A DNA stretch of 64,000 bases from Microcaldota archaeon (GTDB lineage Archaea; Micrarchaeota; Micrarchaeia; Norongarragalinales; Norongarragalinaceae): assembly GCA_016207165.1 (NCBI GenBank), contig JACQQD010000001.1, positions 62,001-126,000 of the forward strand, written 5' to 3'. A model generated the notes under the pieces. It saw nothing but the letters and a program-made list of their open reading frames with translations, was not told where the DNA came from and did not search any database. The translations under genes were made by a program, and so were the position numbers. Shown in pieces: positions 37,779 through 47,968 of this stretch (the stretch's first letter is position 1; each line of letters opens with the position of its first letter).

Positions 37779-38192
37779 ATGAAGTGGTTTGGCCTTTTTT
37801 TGCTGTCTTTTTTGGCGTTGGGTTGTGTGCAACCTGGACCGCCCCTCGCGTCGCCGACGCCTTCGCCGGGCGGAAGCCAGTTGGCCAACCCCGCGGCGGT
37901 TCACTGTGCGGCGTTGGGCTATGAAAACAAGATTGCGGACGGGGCTGGAGGCCAATATGGCGTCTGCGTGTTTCCGGACGGTTCGTCCTGCGACGACTGG
38001 GCGTTTCTGCGCGGCGAATGCGGGCAAGCCTTTAGCGCGTGCGCGAAATCCGGGGGACGTCTTGGAGGGGTTTTGATGGGCCCCAACGGCCCCGTGACGT
38101 CCAATTCGACGTGCCAGTTTTCGGATGGCTCGATTTGCGAGGAATCGGATTTGGCGTCGGGTTCCTGCAAGCCGGCGCAGCAATTGCCGTGA
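37779..38192 (+). CDS. Putative lipoprotein with DUF333-like repeats
   Basis: Lipobox LALGC; NPAAVHCAALGYENKIADGAGGQYGVCVFPDGSSCDDWAFLRGEC. Confidence 0.75.
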   Translation: MKWFGLFLLSFLALGCVQPGPPLASPTPSPGGSQLANPAAVHCAALGYENKIADGAGGQYGVCVFPDGSSCDDWAFLRGECGQAFSACAKSGGRLGGVLMGPNGPVTSNSTCQFSDGSICEESDLASGSCKPAQQLP

Positions 38193-38279
38193 TTTTCCGT
38201 AATCCGGCAACGCCTTTAAAACCCTTATCGCGCATAAGGTTTTTCCCTTTTTTGGCGAATTTCAAGGCACGAAACAAAC

Positions 38280-38350
38280 GCGACCGTGGTCTAGTGGTAT
38301 GATACGACCTTGCCAAGGTCGAGACCCGGGTTCGATTCCCGGCGGTCGCA
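38280..38350 (+). tRNA. tRNA-Gly (GCC)
   Basis: GCGACCG/CGGTCGC acceptor, CGACC-TTGCCAA-GGTCG anticodon arm, GGTTCGATTCC. Confidence 0.95.
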
Positions 38351-38381
38351 TTCTTTTTTTTTGGATTCCTTGGAAGACGTT

Positions 38382-38477
38382 TTAGCGCTTGATGCGCCGC
38401 CGGTACTTGTATTCCGTGGATTCGCCCCAGCGACAGGCGGGGTTCTGCGGTTTTTTCGGTTTGTATGATTTCGCCAT
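38382..38477 (-). CDS. 31-aa basic small protein
   Basis: MAKSYKPKKPQNPACRWGESTEYKYRRRIKR; TATA-like CCATAAGA upstream. Confidence 0.4.
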   Translation of the reverse strand: MAKSYKPKKPQNPACRWGESTEYKYRRRIKR

Positions 38478-38676
38478 GTTTTCTTATGGTGTGGCTAGGT
38501 AATAACCCCTCGGCTTGCGCTGTAACGTACCTAACCGGCTTGCCGATTCCACGAGTGCATCGGGGAACCGTTCAAACCTTTTCTTCGACGAGTTGTTTTG
38601 GTTTTTCCGGTTGAAGGGCAAAAACCGTTTACGAGGCCCACAACCAAATCCGCGCCACCGACCAACGCCAAGAGTT

Positions 38677-39864
38677 TTATCTTGAAAGGCAATCCGAAGC
38701 GTAGCAGGGGCTGTTTTGCCCTTGACTTTTTTCCACGTCGTCGCATACGCCGTCACACCAGATTTTTCCGCCGGGCGGAGCGCCTTGGGCTGGTTGGTTC
38801 AATCCATTGGGTGGCGAGCCGAGGGTTCCGGTGGCGTTGTTGACTTTGTACGTCATCGCGTATGATCCATCGGAAAGACGGACTACGTCGGGGTCGCATA
38901 CGACGCCTCGGACTTGGCCTTGGAAGATGTCGCCTTGTTCTTTGGTGAACGTCGTTGCGTCCGGGGCGAAGGCGGTTTGGATGCCCATGCCGCAGGCGAA
39001 CAACCGGACGCCGTCGGGTGTGGAGATGGCGGAGGGCACGCCGCCGAGGTTTCCGCCGGTAATGGATCTTGCGGTGAACGTCAGTCCGTCGTCGCTGACC
39101 GCCAGTTCTGTGGCCTGGCCCACGGAGTAGTACATGAGCCATTGGCCGTTGTGCTCAATGACGTCGGGGTCGGTGAGGCCCTCGTCTTCAAACCGGGTTC
39201 CCGGTTCCGCGGCGAACGAGATGCCGTCCGTGGAGACGGCGCTGTATACCTTGTGCTTGCCTTCGGCACGGGCGGGGTCGCCGGTTGTGACTTCCGAGCC
39301 GAAAAAGTAGAGGCGAATTCTTCCGTCCTCCAATTGGACGATGCCGGGGTCGACCGCCGCTCCTGCGTTCTGTTTTCCGGTGATGGCCACGACGCCTTGG
39401 TCCGTCCAGGTTTTTCCTTGGTCGCTGGAGTAAAGCACTCGGATGTTCTCGGATCCGGGGGTAATGAATTGCGAGAAGTCCACGTAGTAAATCAGCAGGC
39501 CGCCTGGTTCAAAAGCCCCGGCGGGTTTTTCCAGGCGCAATAGCCCGGGCACCGAGGCTTGTTCGGCGACCCGCGGCCCGGGTTGCCAGTTTTTGCCGTC
39601 TTGCGAGAACGCGATGTACGTTTTGTCGTTCCAGGGGCCGTTGCCTTGGGTTTGGGCGATGGATGGCCGTGGACTGGCGGAAGGCGTGGGGGCTTGAGGC
39701 TTTGTTTCGTCGGAGTCGCAGATTTCGTTGCCGTTTTGGTCTAGACAACAGCTTGTGCCGACCAAGATGTAGGGCGCGTTGCACACGAAAGCGGGGGTTT
39801 GCGTTTGCAGGCATCCGGCCAAGAAGGCGGCCAGCATCACGACAGCAACCCACTTCATGAGCAT
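38677..39864 (-). CDS. Lipoprotein with sialidase/beta-propeller-like repeats
   Basis: Lipobox LAGC; IRVLYSSDQGKTWTDQG, KVYSAVSTDGISF (Asp-box-like). Confidence 0.75.
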   Translation of the reverse strand: MLMKWVAVVMLAAFLAGCLQTQTPAFVCNAPYILVGTSCCLDQNGNEICDSDETKPQAPTPSASPRPSIAQTQGNGPWNDKTYIAFSQDGKNWQPGPRVAEQASVPGLLRLEKPAGAFEPGGLLIYYVDFSQFITPGSENIRVLYSSDQGKTWTDQGVVAITGKQNAGAAVDPGIVQLEDGRIRLYFFGSEVTTGDPARAEGKHKVYSAVSTDGISFAAEPGTRFEDEGLTDPDVIEHNGQWLMYYSVGQATELAVSDDGLTFTARSITGGNLGGVPSAISTPDGVRLFACGMGIQTAFAPDATTFTKEQGDIFQGQVRGVVCDPDVVRLSDGSYAMTYKVNNATGTLGSPPNGLNQPAQGAPPGGKIWCDGVCDDVEKSQGQNSPCYASDCLSR

Positions 39865-39925
39865 ACTTTTTTTTTGAAGTATAAAACCAAAGCGTTTTCT
39901 TGGGCTTCATTCTTTTCCAGTTCCC

Positions 39926-40393
39926 ATGGATGGATTCGCGGTGAAACTGGAGGCGTACATGAAGGCGCACGGCGTTCAAGGAGAGTTGCTGTGGTTTGAT
40001 CAGTCGTGCCATTCCGTGGCCGAGGCGGCGCACGCCGTTGGTGCGCCTGAGTCGGATTTCGTGAAAAACATTTGCATGGTCGCGTCTGACGGAAGGCTGG
40101 TGGTGGCCGTGGTCAAGGGCGAAAATCGCGCCAGCACGACGGCGGTGGGCAACGTGTTGGGTTTGGCGGAGCGGCCGCGGACGGCGACGCCCGACGAGAT
40201 TCTTCAGAAGACGGGTTATCCGTGCGGGGGCACGCCGAGTTTCGGTTATTCCGCCGTTTTCTTGGTGGACGAGCGCGTGTTGGAAAACGAGGTCGTGTAT
40301 TCCGGCGGGGGTTCGACTCAGGCGTTGGTGAAAATGGCGCCGGTGGACTTGCTTTCAGCCAACCACGGTCAAGTGGCCCGGATTCGAAAGTAG
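39926..40393 (+). CDS. YbaK/ProX-type aminoacyl-tRNA deacylase family
   Basis: VKNICMVASDGRLVVAVVKGENRAS, ATPDEILQKTGYPCGGTPSFGY. Confidence 0.9.
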   Translation: MDGFAVKLEAYMKAHGVQGELLWFDQSCHSVAEAAHAVGAPESDFVKNICMVASDGRLVVAVVKGENRASTTAVGNVLGLAERPRTATPDEILQKTGYPCGGTPSFGYSAVFLVDERVLENEVVYSGGGSTQALVKMAPVDLLSANHGQVARIRK

Positions 40394-40397
40394 CGCT

Positions 40398-40823
40398 TCA
40401 AGTGAAGTGGATGCGGACGCGGTAGCGTCTTGGTCCCGGGCTTCCGTCGGGGTTTTCCATGTTCATGCCCACGTGGATTTCGTGTTGGATTCCGGGTTGC
40501 ATTTCCCCGAAGGGGTGGATTTGCCCTTTCGTCAATGGCGTGGGTTCTCCGCGTGTTGAGGCCGCTTCCGCCGTGTTTCGGCTGAAGTGATGGTAGTAGA
40601 GCCGCCCGCCGGAAATGACGAAGGCCCCGTGTTCGTTGGAAATGCCTTCAATGCTAGGCTTGATTTCTTCGCCTCCTTGGCTCTTTACGGCGAATCCGAG
40701 GTGGGATTGCGGGTGGCGGCCCATTTTAACGGTGAGGCCGTCGCGCGCGGGTTCCTCGTGGGACGCGTAGGGTTCGTATGTTCCTTTTTGGTTTCTTCGC
40801 TCCACCACGAAGCGCACGTTCAT
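40398..40823 (-). CDS. FHA-like domain protein
   Basis: VKMGRHPQSHLGF...IEGISNEHGAFVISGGRLYYHHFSRN. Confidence 0.55.
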   Translation of the reverse strand: MNVRFVVERRNQKGTYEPYASHEEPARDGLTVKMGRHPQSHLGFAVKSQGGEEIKPSIEGISNEHGAFVISGGRLYYHHFSRNTAEAASTRGEPTPLTKGQIHPFGEMQPGIQHEIHVGMNMENPDGSPGPRRYRVRIHFT

Positions 40824-40833
40824 TTTTTCCACT

Positions 40834-41166
40834 TCAGTAGATTCGAGTGCCAATGGGCGCGTCGCCGTCGGGGACCAGCAATTGGATGGATTCGTGGGTT
40901 TCGCCGGCGGCCAAAAGCATGCCTTCGCTTTGCACGCCTTTCATGGTTTTGGGTTCCAGGTTGCAGAGCACCACGATTTTTTTTCCGGCCAGGTCCTCGG
41001 GCGCGTAACGGAGGGCCAGTCCGGCGACCAGGGTTCGGGGCGCTTCTTCGCCGGTGTCCACGGAGAGTTTGAGGAGTTTGTCTGCGCCTTGGATTCTTTC
41101 GGCGGATAGGATTTGGCCGACGCGGATTTCCAGTTTCGAGAAGTCCTCGTATTTGACGGAGTCCAT
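40834..41166 (-). CDS. tRNA-binding domain protein (MetRS beta/CsaA-like)
   Basis: FSKLEIRVGQILSAERIQGADKLLKLSVDTG, NLEPKTMKGVQSEGMLLAA. Confidence 0.93.
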   Translation of the reverse strand: MDSVKYEDFSKLEIRVGQILSAERIQGADKLLKLSVDTGEEAPRTLVAGLALRYAPEDLAGKKIVVLCNLEPKTMKGVQSEGMLLAAGETHESIQLLVPDGDAPIGTRIY

Positions 41167-41249
41167 CGCGTTTTTCCCTTTGTTCGATTCCTGGGTTTAG
41201 TGCGGCAGAGTGCTTTTGTTTGTTTGGGTTGGCCAGGCGGGTTTGTTTC

Positions 41250-42119
41250 TTACTCCAGGATTTCTACGGCGTCCACCACGCCGTCGCCGTCCTCGTCAAA
41301 GCCTTGAACAACGTGGGCGAAGGGTTCGGTGGAGAGCTTTTTGGGGTGTTTGGACAGGGCCAGCACGGCGGCGCGGGTGGCGTTGTGCGAGAGTCCGGCG
41401 ATGACGAAGAGTTTTTTTCCTTCGGTAAACGGGCTGTCCGCGGATTGGACGACGCCGACGTTGTCGCCGTATTTTTTGTGGGTCAGCGTGGAGTGGATGT
41501 CGAAGGCTTCGGTGAAGCGGATGGGCAAATGCGCGTTGGCTTCGTGCACCAGGGTGTTGACTTTGGGTCCTCCAACTAAAAACAGGTTTTCGTTGCGGAC
41601 GCGGTCCAGCGCTTCCGTGTCCAAGTAGTACAATGGATAGGGGCATTGCGCGTATTGGGAGAGGAAGGCCGAAAGCTCGATGGCGGCGAACTCCGAGCCG
41701 CGGGCGCGGTACGCTCCGTGGGGTTCCGGTGAGCCCACCACCAGGCGGGCGTTAAGCGTCCCGTCCTTTATGAATGCGTCCAAGAAGGCGGGCGGTTTTT
41801 TCGGGTTTTGGGCAAACGGGTGGAATTCCTCCGTCAGCGGCAGGGCGAGGGCTTTGGCGGTGGAAACGTATTGCTTGGCGATGCCTCCGTGCTTTTGTTC
41901 GAACCGCTCCAACTTGATGAGGCCCTCTTTTGAAAGAATGCGCAGGTGGTAGTACGCGGTCTGGGGATGCATGCGGAGCGTTTTGGCCAAGTCGGCGGCG
42001 TACCGAGGCTTTTCCGCCAAGGCCTTTAGAATGCGGAGGCGGTCGGGGTTAAGCACGCCCAACGCGTTTTCGTCGACTTGCAAGGCGTCCAGCGCCATTG
42101 AATCCTTGAGCAGTTTCAT
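41250..42119 (-). CDS. ArsR-like winged-helix regulator with C-terminal domain
   Basis: DRLRILKALAEKPRYAADLAKTLRMHPQTAYYHLRILSKEGLI. Confidence 0.85.
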   Translation of the reverse strand: MKLLKDSMALDALQVDENALGVLNPDRLRILKALAEKPRYAADLAKTLRMHPQTAYYHLRILSKEGLIKLERFEQKHGGIAKQYVSTAKALALPLTEEFHPFAQNPKKPPAFLDAFIKDGTLNARLVVGSPEPHGAYRARGSEFAAIELSAFLSQYAQCPYPLYYLDTEALDRVRNENLFLVGGPKVNTLVHEANAHLPIRFTEAFDIHSTLTHKKYGDNVGVVQSADSPFTEGKKLFVIAGLSHNATRAAVLALSKHPKKLSTEPFAHVVQGFDEDGDGVVDAVEILE

Positions 42120-42880
42120 GGCCGCACGTCCTGGATTTGTCGGTGGATGGAACGGCTTGAAGCGATGATGAATGACGTTTTCTCCATGGTTGTGTCAATC
42201 GGTTTTCCGTTGGCTTGCGTGACGATTGCTCCGGCTTGTTTGGCGATGTGGGCGCCGGCGGCGATGTCGTAGGGGTTCACCCGGTAATCAAAGGACGCGT
42301 CGGCGCGGCTGGCGGCCACAAAACATGCCGAAAGCGCGCAGGAACCCAACGACTTGAGACTCATGTGGCGGTCCAGCAACGCGTTCATCCATTGCCTGTT
42401 TTTGGTGAATCCCTCGAGGCTGCGGGTGCAGATTTCCAGGCAGACGACGTCCAGGGTTTGGCTTGGCCGCACGCGCAGGCGTTTTTTGTTCAGGAACGCT
42501 CCACTGGATTCCGCGTAAAAAAGTTCGTCGGTGACGGGGTTTGACACGACGCCAAGAACGGTTTTCCCATTTTGGCCCAAGGCGATGCTGGTGGCAAAAT
42601 AGGGGATGCCGCGGATAAAGTTGGTCGTGCCGTCGATGGGGTCCACGATCCACGTGTATTTTTCTCCGTCGCGTCGGCCGGTTTCCTCGCCCCAAAACCC
42701 GTGGTCCGGGAAACGTCGGGACAAGACCTCGCGGATGGCGTTTTCCGCGGCGTGGTCGGTTTTCGTGACTTCCTCGCCATTTGGTTTTCGGTCTGCGCGC
42801 ACGTTTCGGCCGTACTGGGATTCAATGATTTCTCCTGCGGTTTTGGCGGCTTCCAACGCCACGTCCAAAAATTTAGTCAT
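42116..42880 (-). CDS. Inositol monophosphatase/FBPase family
   Basis: WGEETG, WIVDPIDGTTNF, NPYDIAAGAHIAKQAGAIVT. Confidence 0.93.
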   Translation of the reverse strand: MTKFLDVALEAAKTAGEIIESQYGRNVRADRKPNGEEVTKTDHAAENAIREVLSRRFPDHGFWGEETGRRDGEKYTWIVDPIDGTTNFIRGIPYFATSIALGQNGKTVLGVVSNPVTDELFYAESSGAFLNKKRLRVRPSQTLDVVCLEICTRSLEGFTKNRQWMNALLDRHMSLKSLGSCALSACFVAASRADASFDYRVNPYDIAAGAHIAKQAGAIVTQANGKPIDTTMEKTSFIIASSRSIHRQIQDVRP

Positions 42881-43003
42881 TTTAATACTATTTTTATGGT
42901 TTTGTTTAAAATCATATGGTTTGGGGCTAAAAATTTGAGTTTTCGGTTCAGCGGGCTTTATATGCAAATGTAAAGCATACTTTACTTTCCTTTTGGGATT
43001 GTT

Positions 43004-44773
43004 ATGTGCGGTATCTTGGGAATTGTTTCAAACAGACCAGTCGGACCCCTGGTTCTTGAGGGGCTCAAGAAACTGGAGTACCGGGGGTACGATTCGTGTG
43101 GAGTTTGCGGAGTCGACGGAGCGCTTCACGTCCGAAAGGGCGTCGGCAAGATTGACGACGTGGAGCAAAAGCACCGACTTAGTGACGTTCCTGGAAACAC
43201 CGTGATTTCCCACACGAGGTGGGCGACGCATGGGGGCGTGACGGATCCCAACGCGCACCCGCACCTGGATTGCCGGGGGGAAGTCGCGGTAGTGCACAAC
43301 GGCATCATCGAAAACTACCAGGAACTGCGCCGAACCCTTCAGGCGAAGGGCCACCACTTCGCTTCGGAAACCGATTCGGAGGCCATTGCGCACTTGATTG
43401 AGTCTGCGGCTTTTGGCTCCCTGGAGGAACGGGTGCAGGCGGCGGTAAAGCAATTGCACGGCAGTTTTGCGTTGTTGGCCGTGTCGGTGCGCGAGCCGGA
43501 TAAATTGGTGGCCGTTCGAAAGGAAAGCCCGATGGCCGTTGGGCTTGGAAAAGAGCACACGTTCGTGGCGTCGGACGTCATGCCGTTTCTTTCGCACACC
43601 AAACAAGCCGTTTTCCTTGAAGACCACGAAATGGCGGTGGTCACGTCCCAAGGCGTCCGGTTTTTGGACAGCCGGTCTGGGCAATCCGTGGAGAAGTCGC
43701 CGAGGACCCTGGAGTGGGATTCCGAATCCGCTTCAAAGGAAGGCTACCCGCATTACATGATCAAGGAGATTTTGGAACAACCGCAGGCTATCCGCAACGC
43801 GTTGCGTCAGGATCCAGAGAAATTGGAGGCCTTTGTGACGTTGCTGAAGGCAAGCCGGGACGTCAAGTTCGTCGCTTGCGGCACGTCGCGGCATGCCGCC
43901 TTGGTGGGGCGGTATGCCTTGAACCAGTTGGCGGGCCAAAGTGCGGAGGCCTACATCGCGTCTGAATTCGATTACTTTGCGGATCAGTGTACAGCCGATA
44001 CGCTTGTGGTGGCGGTGTCGCAAAGCGGCGAGACGGCCGACGTTTTGGTGGGTTTGCGGAAAGCCAAGGCAAAGGGTGCCAAAGTCGCGGCCATTGTCAA
44101 CGTGGCGGGGTCGTCCATTGACCGGGAAAGCGATGTGTGCCTGTACTTGAATTGCGGTCCGGAGATTGCCGTGGCGTCCACCAAGGCGTTTTTGGCGCAG
44201 TTGACGGTGTTCTTCGTGGTGGCGCATGCATTGGCAGGCAAACGTTCAGAAGGCGTGGCCACCATGACCAAGGTGGCCGACCAAGTGGAGGAATTCTTGC
44301 CGAAGTGGGAAACGCAGGCCAACGATTTGGCGGCGTCCTGGTCCGAAGTCCGCCACATGTATTACTTGGCGCGGGGAGTGAATTTTCCGGTGGCCCTTGA
44401 GGGCGCGCTCAAGATGAAGGAAATTTCTTACGTTCATGCGGAAGGCATGCCCGCCGGCGAACTCAAACACGGCACCCTGGCTCTTATCGAGAAAGGCACG
44501 CCGGTGGTGCTGGTCAACCCGAAAGACTACACGTTTTCCGATACGCTATCCAATGGTTTGGAGACCCAAGCCAGGGGCGCCTTTTTGGTGGGCGTTTCGG
44601 ACGAGCAAAACGAGGCGTACGACGCTTTCGTCGAATTGCCGAAAGCGCCGGCATTGTTTTACCCGTTGCTGGCTACCGTTCCAATGCAGTTGCTGGCGTA
44701 TTACGCTTCGGTCAATCGGGGTCTGGATCCAGATCACCCCCGATCGCTTGCGAAATCCGTGACCGTGCGCTAG
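43004..44773 (+). CDS. glmS: Glucosamine-6-phosphate synthase
   Basis: MCGILGIVSN, SHTRWATHGG, SIS domains, C-term LAKSVTV. Confidence 0.97.
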   Translation: MCGILGIVSNRPVGPLVLEGLKKLEYRGYDSCGVCGVDGALHVRKGVGKIDDVEQKHRLSDVPGNTVISHTRWATHGGVTDPNAHPHLDCRGEVAVVHNGIIENYQELRRTLQAKGHHFASETDSEAIAHLIESAAFGSLEERVQAAVKQLHGSFALLAVSVREPDKLVAVRKESPMAVGLGKEHTFVASDVMPFLSHTKQAVFLEDHEMAVVTSQGVRFLDSRSGQSVEKSPRTLEWDSESASKEGYPHYMIKEILEQPQAIRNALRQDPEKLEAFVTLLKASRDVKFVACGTSRHAALVGRYALNQLAGQSAEAYIASEFDYFADQCTADTLVVAVSQSGETADVLVGLRKAKAKGAKVAAIVNVAGSSIDRESDVCLYLNCGPEIAVASTKAFLAQLTVFFVVAHALAGKRSEGVATMTKVADQVEEFLPKWETQANDLAASWSEVRHMYYLARGVNFPVALEGALKMKEISYVHAEGMPAGELKHGTLALIEKGTPVVLVNPKDYTFSDTLSNGLETQARGAFLVGVSDEQNEAYDAFVELPKAPALFYPLLATVPMQLLAYYASVNRGLDPDHPRSLAKSVTVR

Positions 44774-44798
44774 ACTTTGTTTGTTGTGTGTGATTTTC

Positions 44799-45428
44799 GT
44801 GACTATCAAAGCCGTGTTATTTGACGTGGACGGCGTGCTGTTGGATTCCGAGGAGGCCTTGGTGCGCATGCATTCGGATGCCTTGGCGCATTTTGGTTTT
44901 CCTCCAGCGTCCCGGGAGGCGATCGTGCGGACCAACGGCCACTTGTTCGTGAATTGTGTCCGGATGCTGGTGCCCGGCATCCCGGATTTTCAGGCCGAGG
45001 CGTACGCGGAATGGACGAATCCGAGGTTCACGTCGCACTACATCCCCGCGTTTTCCAATGCGTTTCCTGACGTGGCAGATGTCTTGCCGGCGTTGTCGGA
45101 CCGTGGAGTTCGTTTGGGGGTGGTGACTAGCCAGAACCGCGCCCAGTTTGCAAGCACGCTCAAGCGCATTGGCTTTAATGGATTTGACGTAGTGGTTACC
45201 GCGGATGACGTTAGGAGGCCCAAACCAAATCCCGAACCCCTTGAAAAAGCGTTGGCGGTTTTGGGCGTAGTCGGGCGCCAAGATGCCGTGTTTGTGGGGG
45301 ACTCTGAAGTGGATGTGCAAACCGGTCGGGTTTCCGGCGTCCAAACCGTGCTGATGGCGCGTCCTTGGAACGCGCATTTGGACGGGCCGCGCCTAAATGG
45401 ATTGTTGGATTTGTTGGAGTGGGTCTGA
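44799..45428 (+). CDS. HAD-superfamily phosphatase
   Basis: AVLFDVDGVLLDSEEA, VFVGDSEVDVQ. Confidence 0.9.
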   Translation: MTIKAVLFDVDGVLLDSEEALVRMHSDALAHFGFPPASREAIVRTNGHLFVNCVRMLVPGIPDFQAEAYAEWTNPRFTSHYIPAFSNAFPDVADVLPALSDRGVRLGVVTSQNRAQFASTLKRIGFNGFDVVVTADDVRRPKPNPEPLEKALAVLGVVGRQDAVFVGDSEVDVQTGRVSGVQTVLMARPWNAHLDGPRLNGLLDLLEWV

Positions 45429-46667
45429 GTGGTGCAATACGTCATTCTCGCCGCGGGCCGTGGAAGCCGTTTGTGGCCCGTTGGAGAGAGCTTGCCCAAA
45501 TGCATGGTGCGGGTTCTTGGAAAACCGTTGCTGGAATGGATTCTGGATGACGTGGTGGGTTTTGCGTCGAAAGTCGTGGTGGTGGTCGGCTACAAAAAAG
45601 AGTTGGTCACGGACTATTTTTCCAAGAAGCCATATTCCAAGAAACTGGTCTTCGTGGAACAGGCGGAACAAAAAGGCACGGGGCACGCGCTTTTGTGTGC
45701 CAAACGCCATGTTTCCGAGTCGTTCGTGACGGTCAACGCCGACAGTTTTTCCGAGCCGGCTTTGTTCGGCTTGATGCGTGAACGCATCGAAAAAAATCCG
45801 ACGCAGTTTTTCGGTTTGTCCAAGTTCGTGGATGACGCGCGGGCCTTCGGATTGTTTGACGTGAAAGACGGCCTCATTGCCGGCATCCGGGAAAAACCGA
45901 AGGAAAAAGTCGCGGGTTGGGTGGGTTTGGGCAATTACTATTTGCCCAAGGAATTCTTCGATTATTTGGAACGAGTGCCGTTGTCGCCGCGGGGCGAGTA
46001 CGAGTTGACGGATGCGTTGGTGGCGTTCTTGAACGCCCAACCCCTTCGTGCCGTGGAATTCCAGGGGTACCGAAGCGAAATCACGTATTTTTGGGACCAC
46101 TTGGACATCAACATCCACGCGTTGGAGCGCCTCATGCCCGAACGCGTGGAGGGCACCATTGAATCCGGCGCCGTCGTGCAGGGAAAACTCTTCTTGGGCA
46201 AGGGCAGCGTGATTCGGGCGGGAACCCGCGTGGAGGGCCCGGCGTACATCGGCGAGAATTGTCTGATTGGTCCGAACGCCTTCATCCGTCGGGGTTCCGT
46301 GATTGAAAACAACTGCCACGTGGGCACGTGCGAAATCAAGAATTCCGTGGTCATGAACGGCGCGAACGTCCCGCACTTTTCTTATGTGGGGGATTCCGTG
46401 CTCTGCGAGGACGTCAACTTGGGCGCGGGTTCCATGATCGCCAACCTTCGGTTTGACAACGAGCCCATCTTGGTGCACTTCAAGCAGGGTTCCGTGGATT
46501 CGGGGCGGAGGAAACTGGGGGCCGCCATCGGTTCCGGCACGAAGGTCGGCGTGAATTGTTCGATTAACTGCGGGGTCTTGATTGGGCACAACTGCCGGAT
46601 TTACCCGGGTGTTCAAGTCAAGCACAACTTGGATAATGAAACCGTGTTCAAGGGCGATGGAAGTTGA
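45429..46667 (+). CDS. GlmU-like sugar-1-phosphate nucleotidyltransferase/acetyltransferase
   Basis: ILAAGRGSRLWPVGESLPKCMV; hexapeptide repeats C-terminal. Confidence 0.93.
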   Translation: MVQYVILAAGRGSRLWPVGESLPKCMVRVLGKPLLEWILDDVVGFASKVVVVVGYKKELVTDYFSKKPYSKKLVFVEQAEQKGTGHALLCAKRHVSESFVTVNADSFSEPALFGLMRERIEKNPTQFFGLSKFVDDARAFGLFDVKDGLIAGIREKPKEKVAGWVGLGNYYLPKEFFDYLERVPLSPRGEYELTDALVAFLNAQPLRAVEFQGYRSEITYFWDHLDINIHALERLMPERVEGTIESGAVVQGKLFLGKGSVIRAGTRVEGPAYIGENCLIGPNAFIRRGSVIENNCHVGTCEIKNSVVMNGANVPHFSYVGDSVLCEDVNLGAGSMIANLRFDNEPILVHFKQGSVDSGRRKLGAAIGSGTKVGVNCSINCGVLIGHNCRIYPGVQVKHNLDNETVFKGDGS

Positions 46668-47968
46668 CGGACGACCCATCCTGTTCGCCGAACGCTTCAA
46701 GTACTTCTTCCAAGGCGAACTTGCTTGAAGACAATTTTTGCAAGGCCTATGATTTCCGGGGGAAATACGGTTCCGAGGCCACGGAGGAAAAGTGTTTCCG
46801 GTTGGGGTTGGCCTGCAATGCCTTTAAGCGGCCGATTGCGTTGGGCATGGATTACCGGGAGCACAACGATTCGCTGGCCAAGGCGTTTCTGCAAGGGTTC
46901 AAGGGCGAGGTGCGTTTTGCCGGCGCCGTGCCGTCGCCCGTGATCGGCTATAACGCCACGGCGTGGGGCGTCGTTTTTACGGCGTCGCATAACCCGGCGG
47001 GGTACAACGGCGTCAAATTCAAGAAACACAAGCGGTGCTTTTTCGAGGGGGAGCTGGCGAAGCTTCGGGAGTGGTACGATGCATCCAACACGCCGTTTTT
47101 GTCCCAGGGAACGCCTTTGCCGGACGTGGATGGATCGCTTCGGCAAACCTATTTGGACGCGTTGCCGGAGTTTGAATCCGGTGTCTACGATTTGGCGGGT
47201 GGAGCCGTGTGCGCGGTCAAAGAGGTTTTCCCGGATTCCGTATTTTTTGATCCGGATCCCGCCTTTGAAAAGCACGCGCCGGAGCCGAAAAGCGGCGCGC
47301 TTTCCGTCTTGCAGAAAAAATCCATTGACTCAAAGAAGGTGGGCTTCGCGTTTGACGGAGACGGCGACCGCTGCGTGGTGGTGGACCGCGGAAACGTGGT
47401 GGACGGCGGTATTCTGGCGGCGTTCATTGCTTCCCGTCATCTGCCCAAAAAAGCGAAGGTGTTGGTGACGTTGGACACGCAAGCCGAAGTGTTCCGATTC
47501 CTGGAGGATGAGGGCTTTTCCGTGGCGTACACGGCGGTGGGGGACGTGTTCCTGTTGAAGGAAATGCTTTCAAGCCAAGCTGATTTTGCCGCCGAGCGGT
47601 CGGGACATTACTCGTTCAAGAAGCACATGCCGGATTCCGACGGGATTTTTGCGGCGGCGTTGTTGTCCGGCACGCGTTTTGGCGAGGTCGCGGACTTTGC
47701 CTTCCAGTTCAAGCAAGTTTCCTTGCAGCAAGAGGCGCGTTTTGCCTTGGACTTCTCAAAACTCAGGGCGCTGGCCGAGGAAAAGGCGGTGCGCGTGGAC
47801 GCGCTGGACGGCGTCAAAGCGGAATTCGAAGATTTCACGTTTTTGGTGCGCGCGTCCAGGACGGAGCCCAAGGTGCGGATCAACGTGGAAGCGGATTCCA
47901 AGGAATTGGCGGAGAAGGGCTTGGCATGGACGTTGGAGGCACTGCACCGTTGCCGGGTTCACTCGTAG
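46664..47968 (+). CDS. glmM: Phosphoglucosamine/phosphomannomutase
   Basis: YDFRGKYG, TASHNPAGYNGVK, FAFDGDGDRC, AERSGHYSFK. Confidence 0.93.
   Translation: MTDDPSCSPNASSTSSKANLLEDNFCKAYDFRGKYGSEATEEKCFRLGLACNAFKRPIALGMDYREHNDSLAKAFLQGFKGEVRFAGAVPSPVIGYNATAWGVVFTASHNPAGYNGVKFKKHKRCFFEGELAKLREWYDASNTPFLSQGTPLPDVDGSLRQTYLDALPEFESGVYDLAGGAVCAVKEVFPDSVFFDPDPAFEKHAPEPKSGALSVLQKKSIDSKKVGFAFDGDGDRCVVVDRGNVVDGGILAAFIASRHLPKKAKVLVTLDTQAEVFRFLEDEGFSVAYTAVGDVFLLKEMLSSQADFAAERSGHYSFKKHMPDSDGIFAAALLSGTRFGEVADFAFQFKQVSLQQEARFALDFSKLRALAEEKAVRVDALDGVKAEFEDFTFLVRASRTEPKVRINVEADSKELAEKGLAWTLEALHRCRVHS

Noticed and set aside
38484-38756. 90-aa minus-strand ORF beside tRNA-Gly
   Set aside because: Basic C-terminal half looks somewhat protein-like, but it overlaps the lipoprotein C-terminus in another frame and no start or homology could be supported.
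45393-46700. 435-aa minus-strand ORF
   Set aside because: Antisense to the GlmU-like gene.
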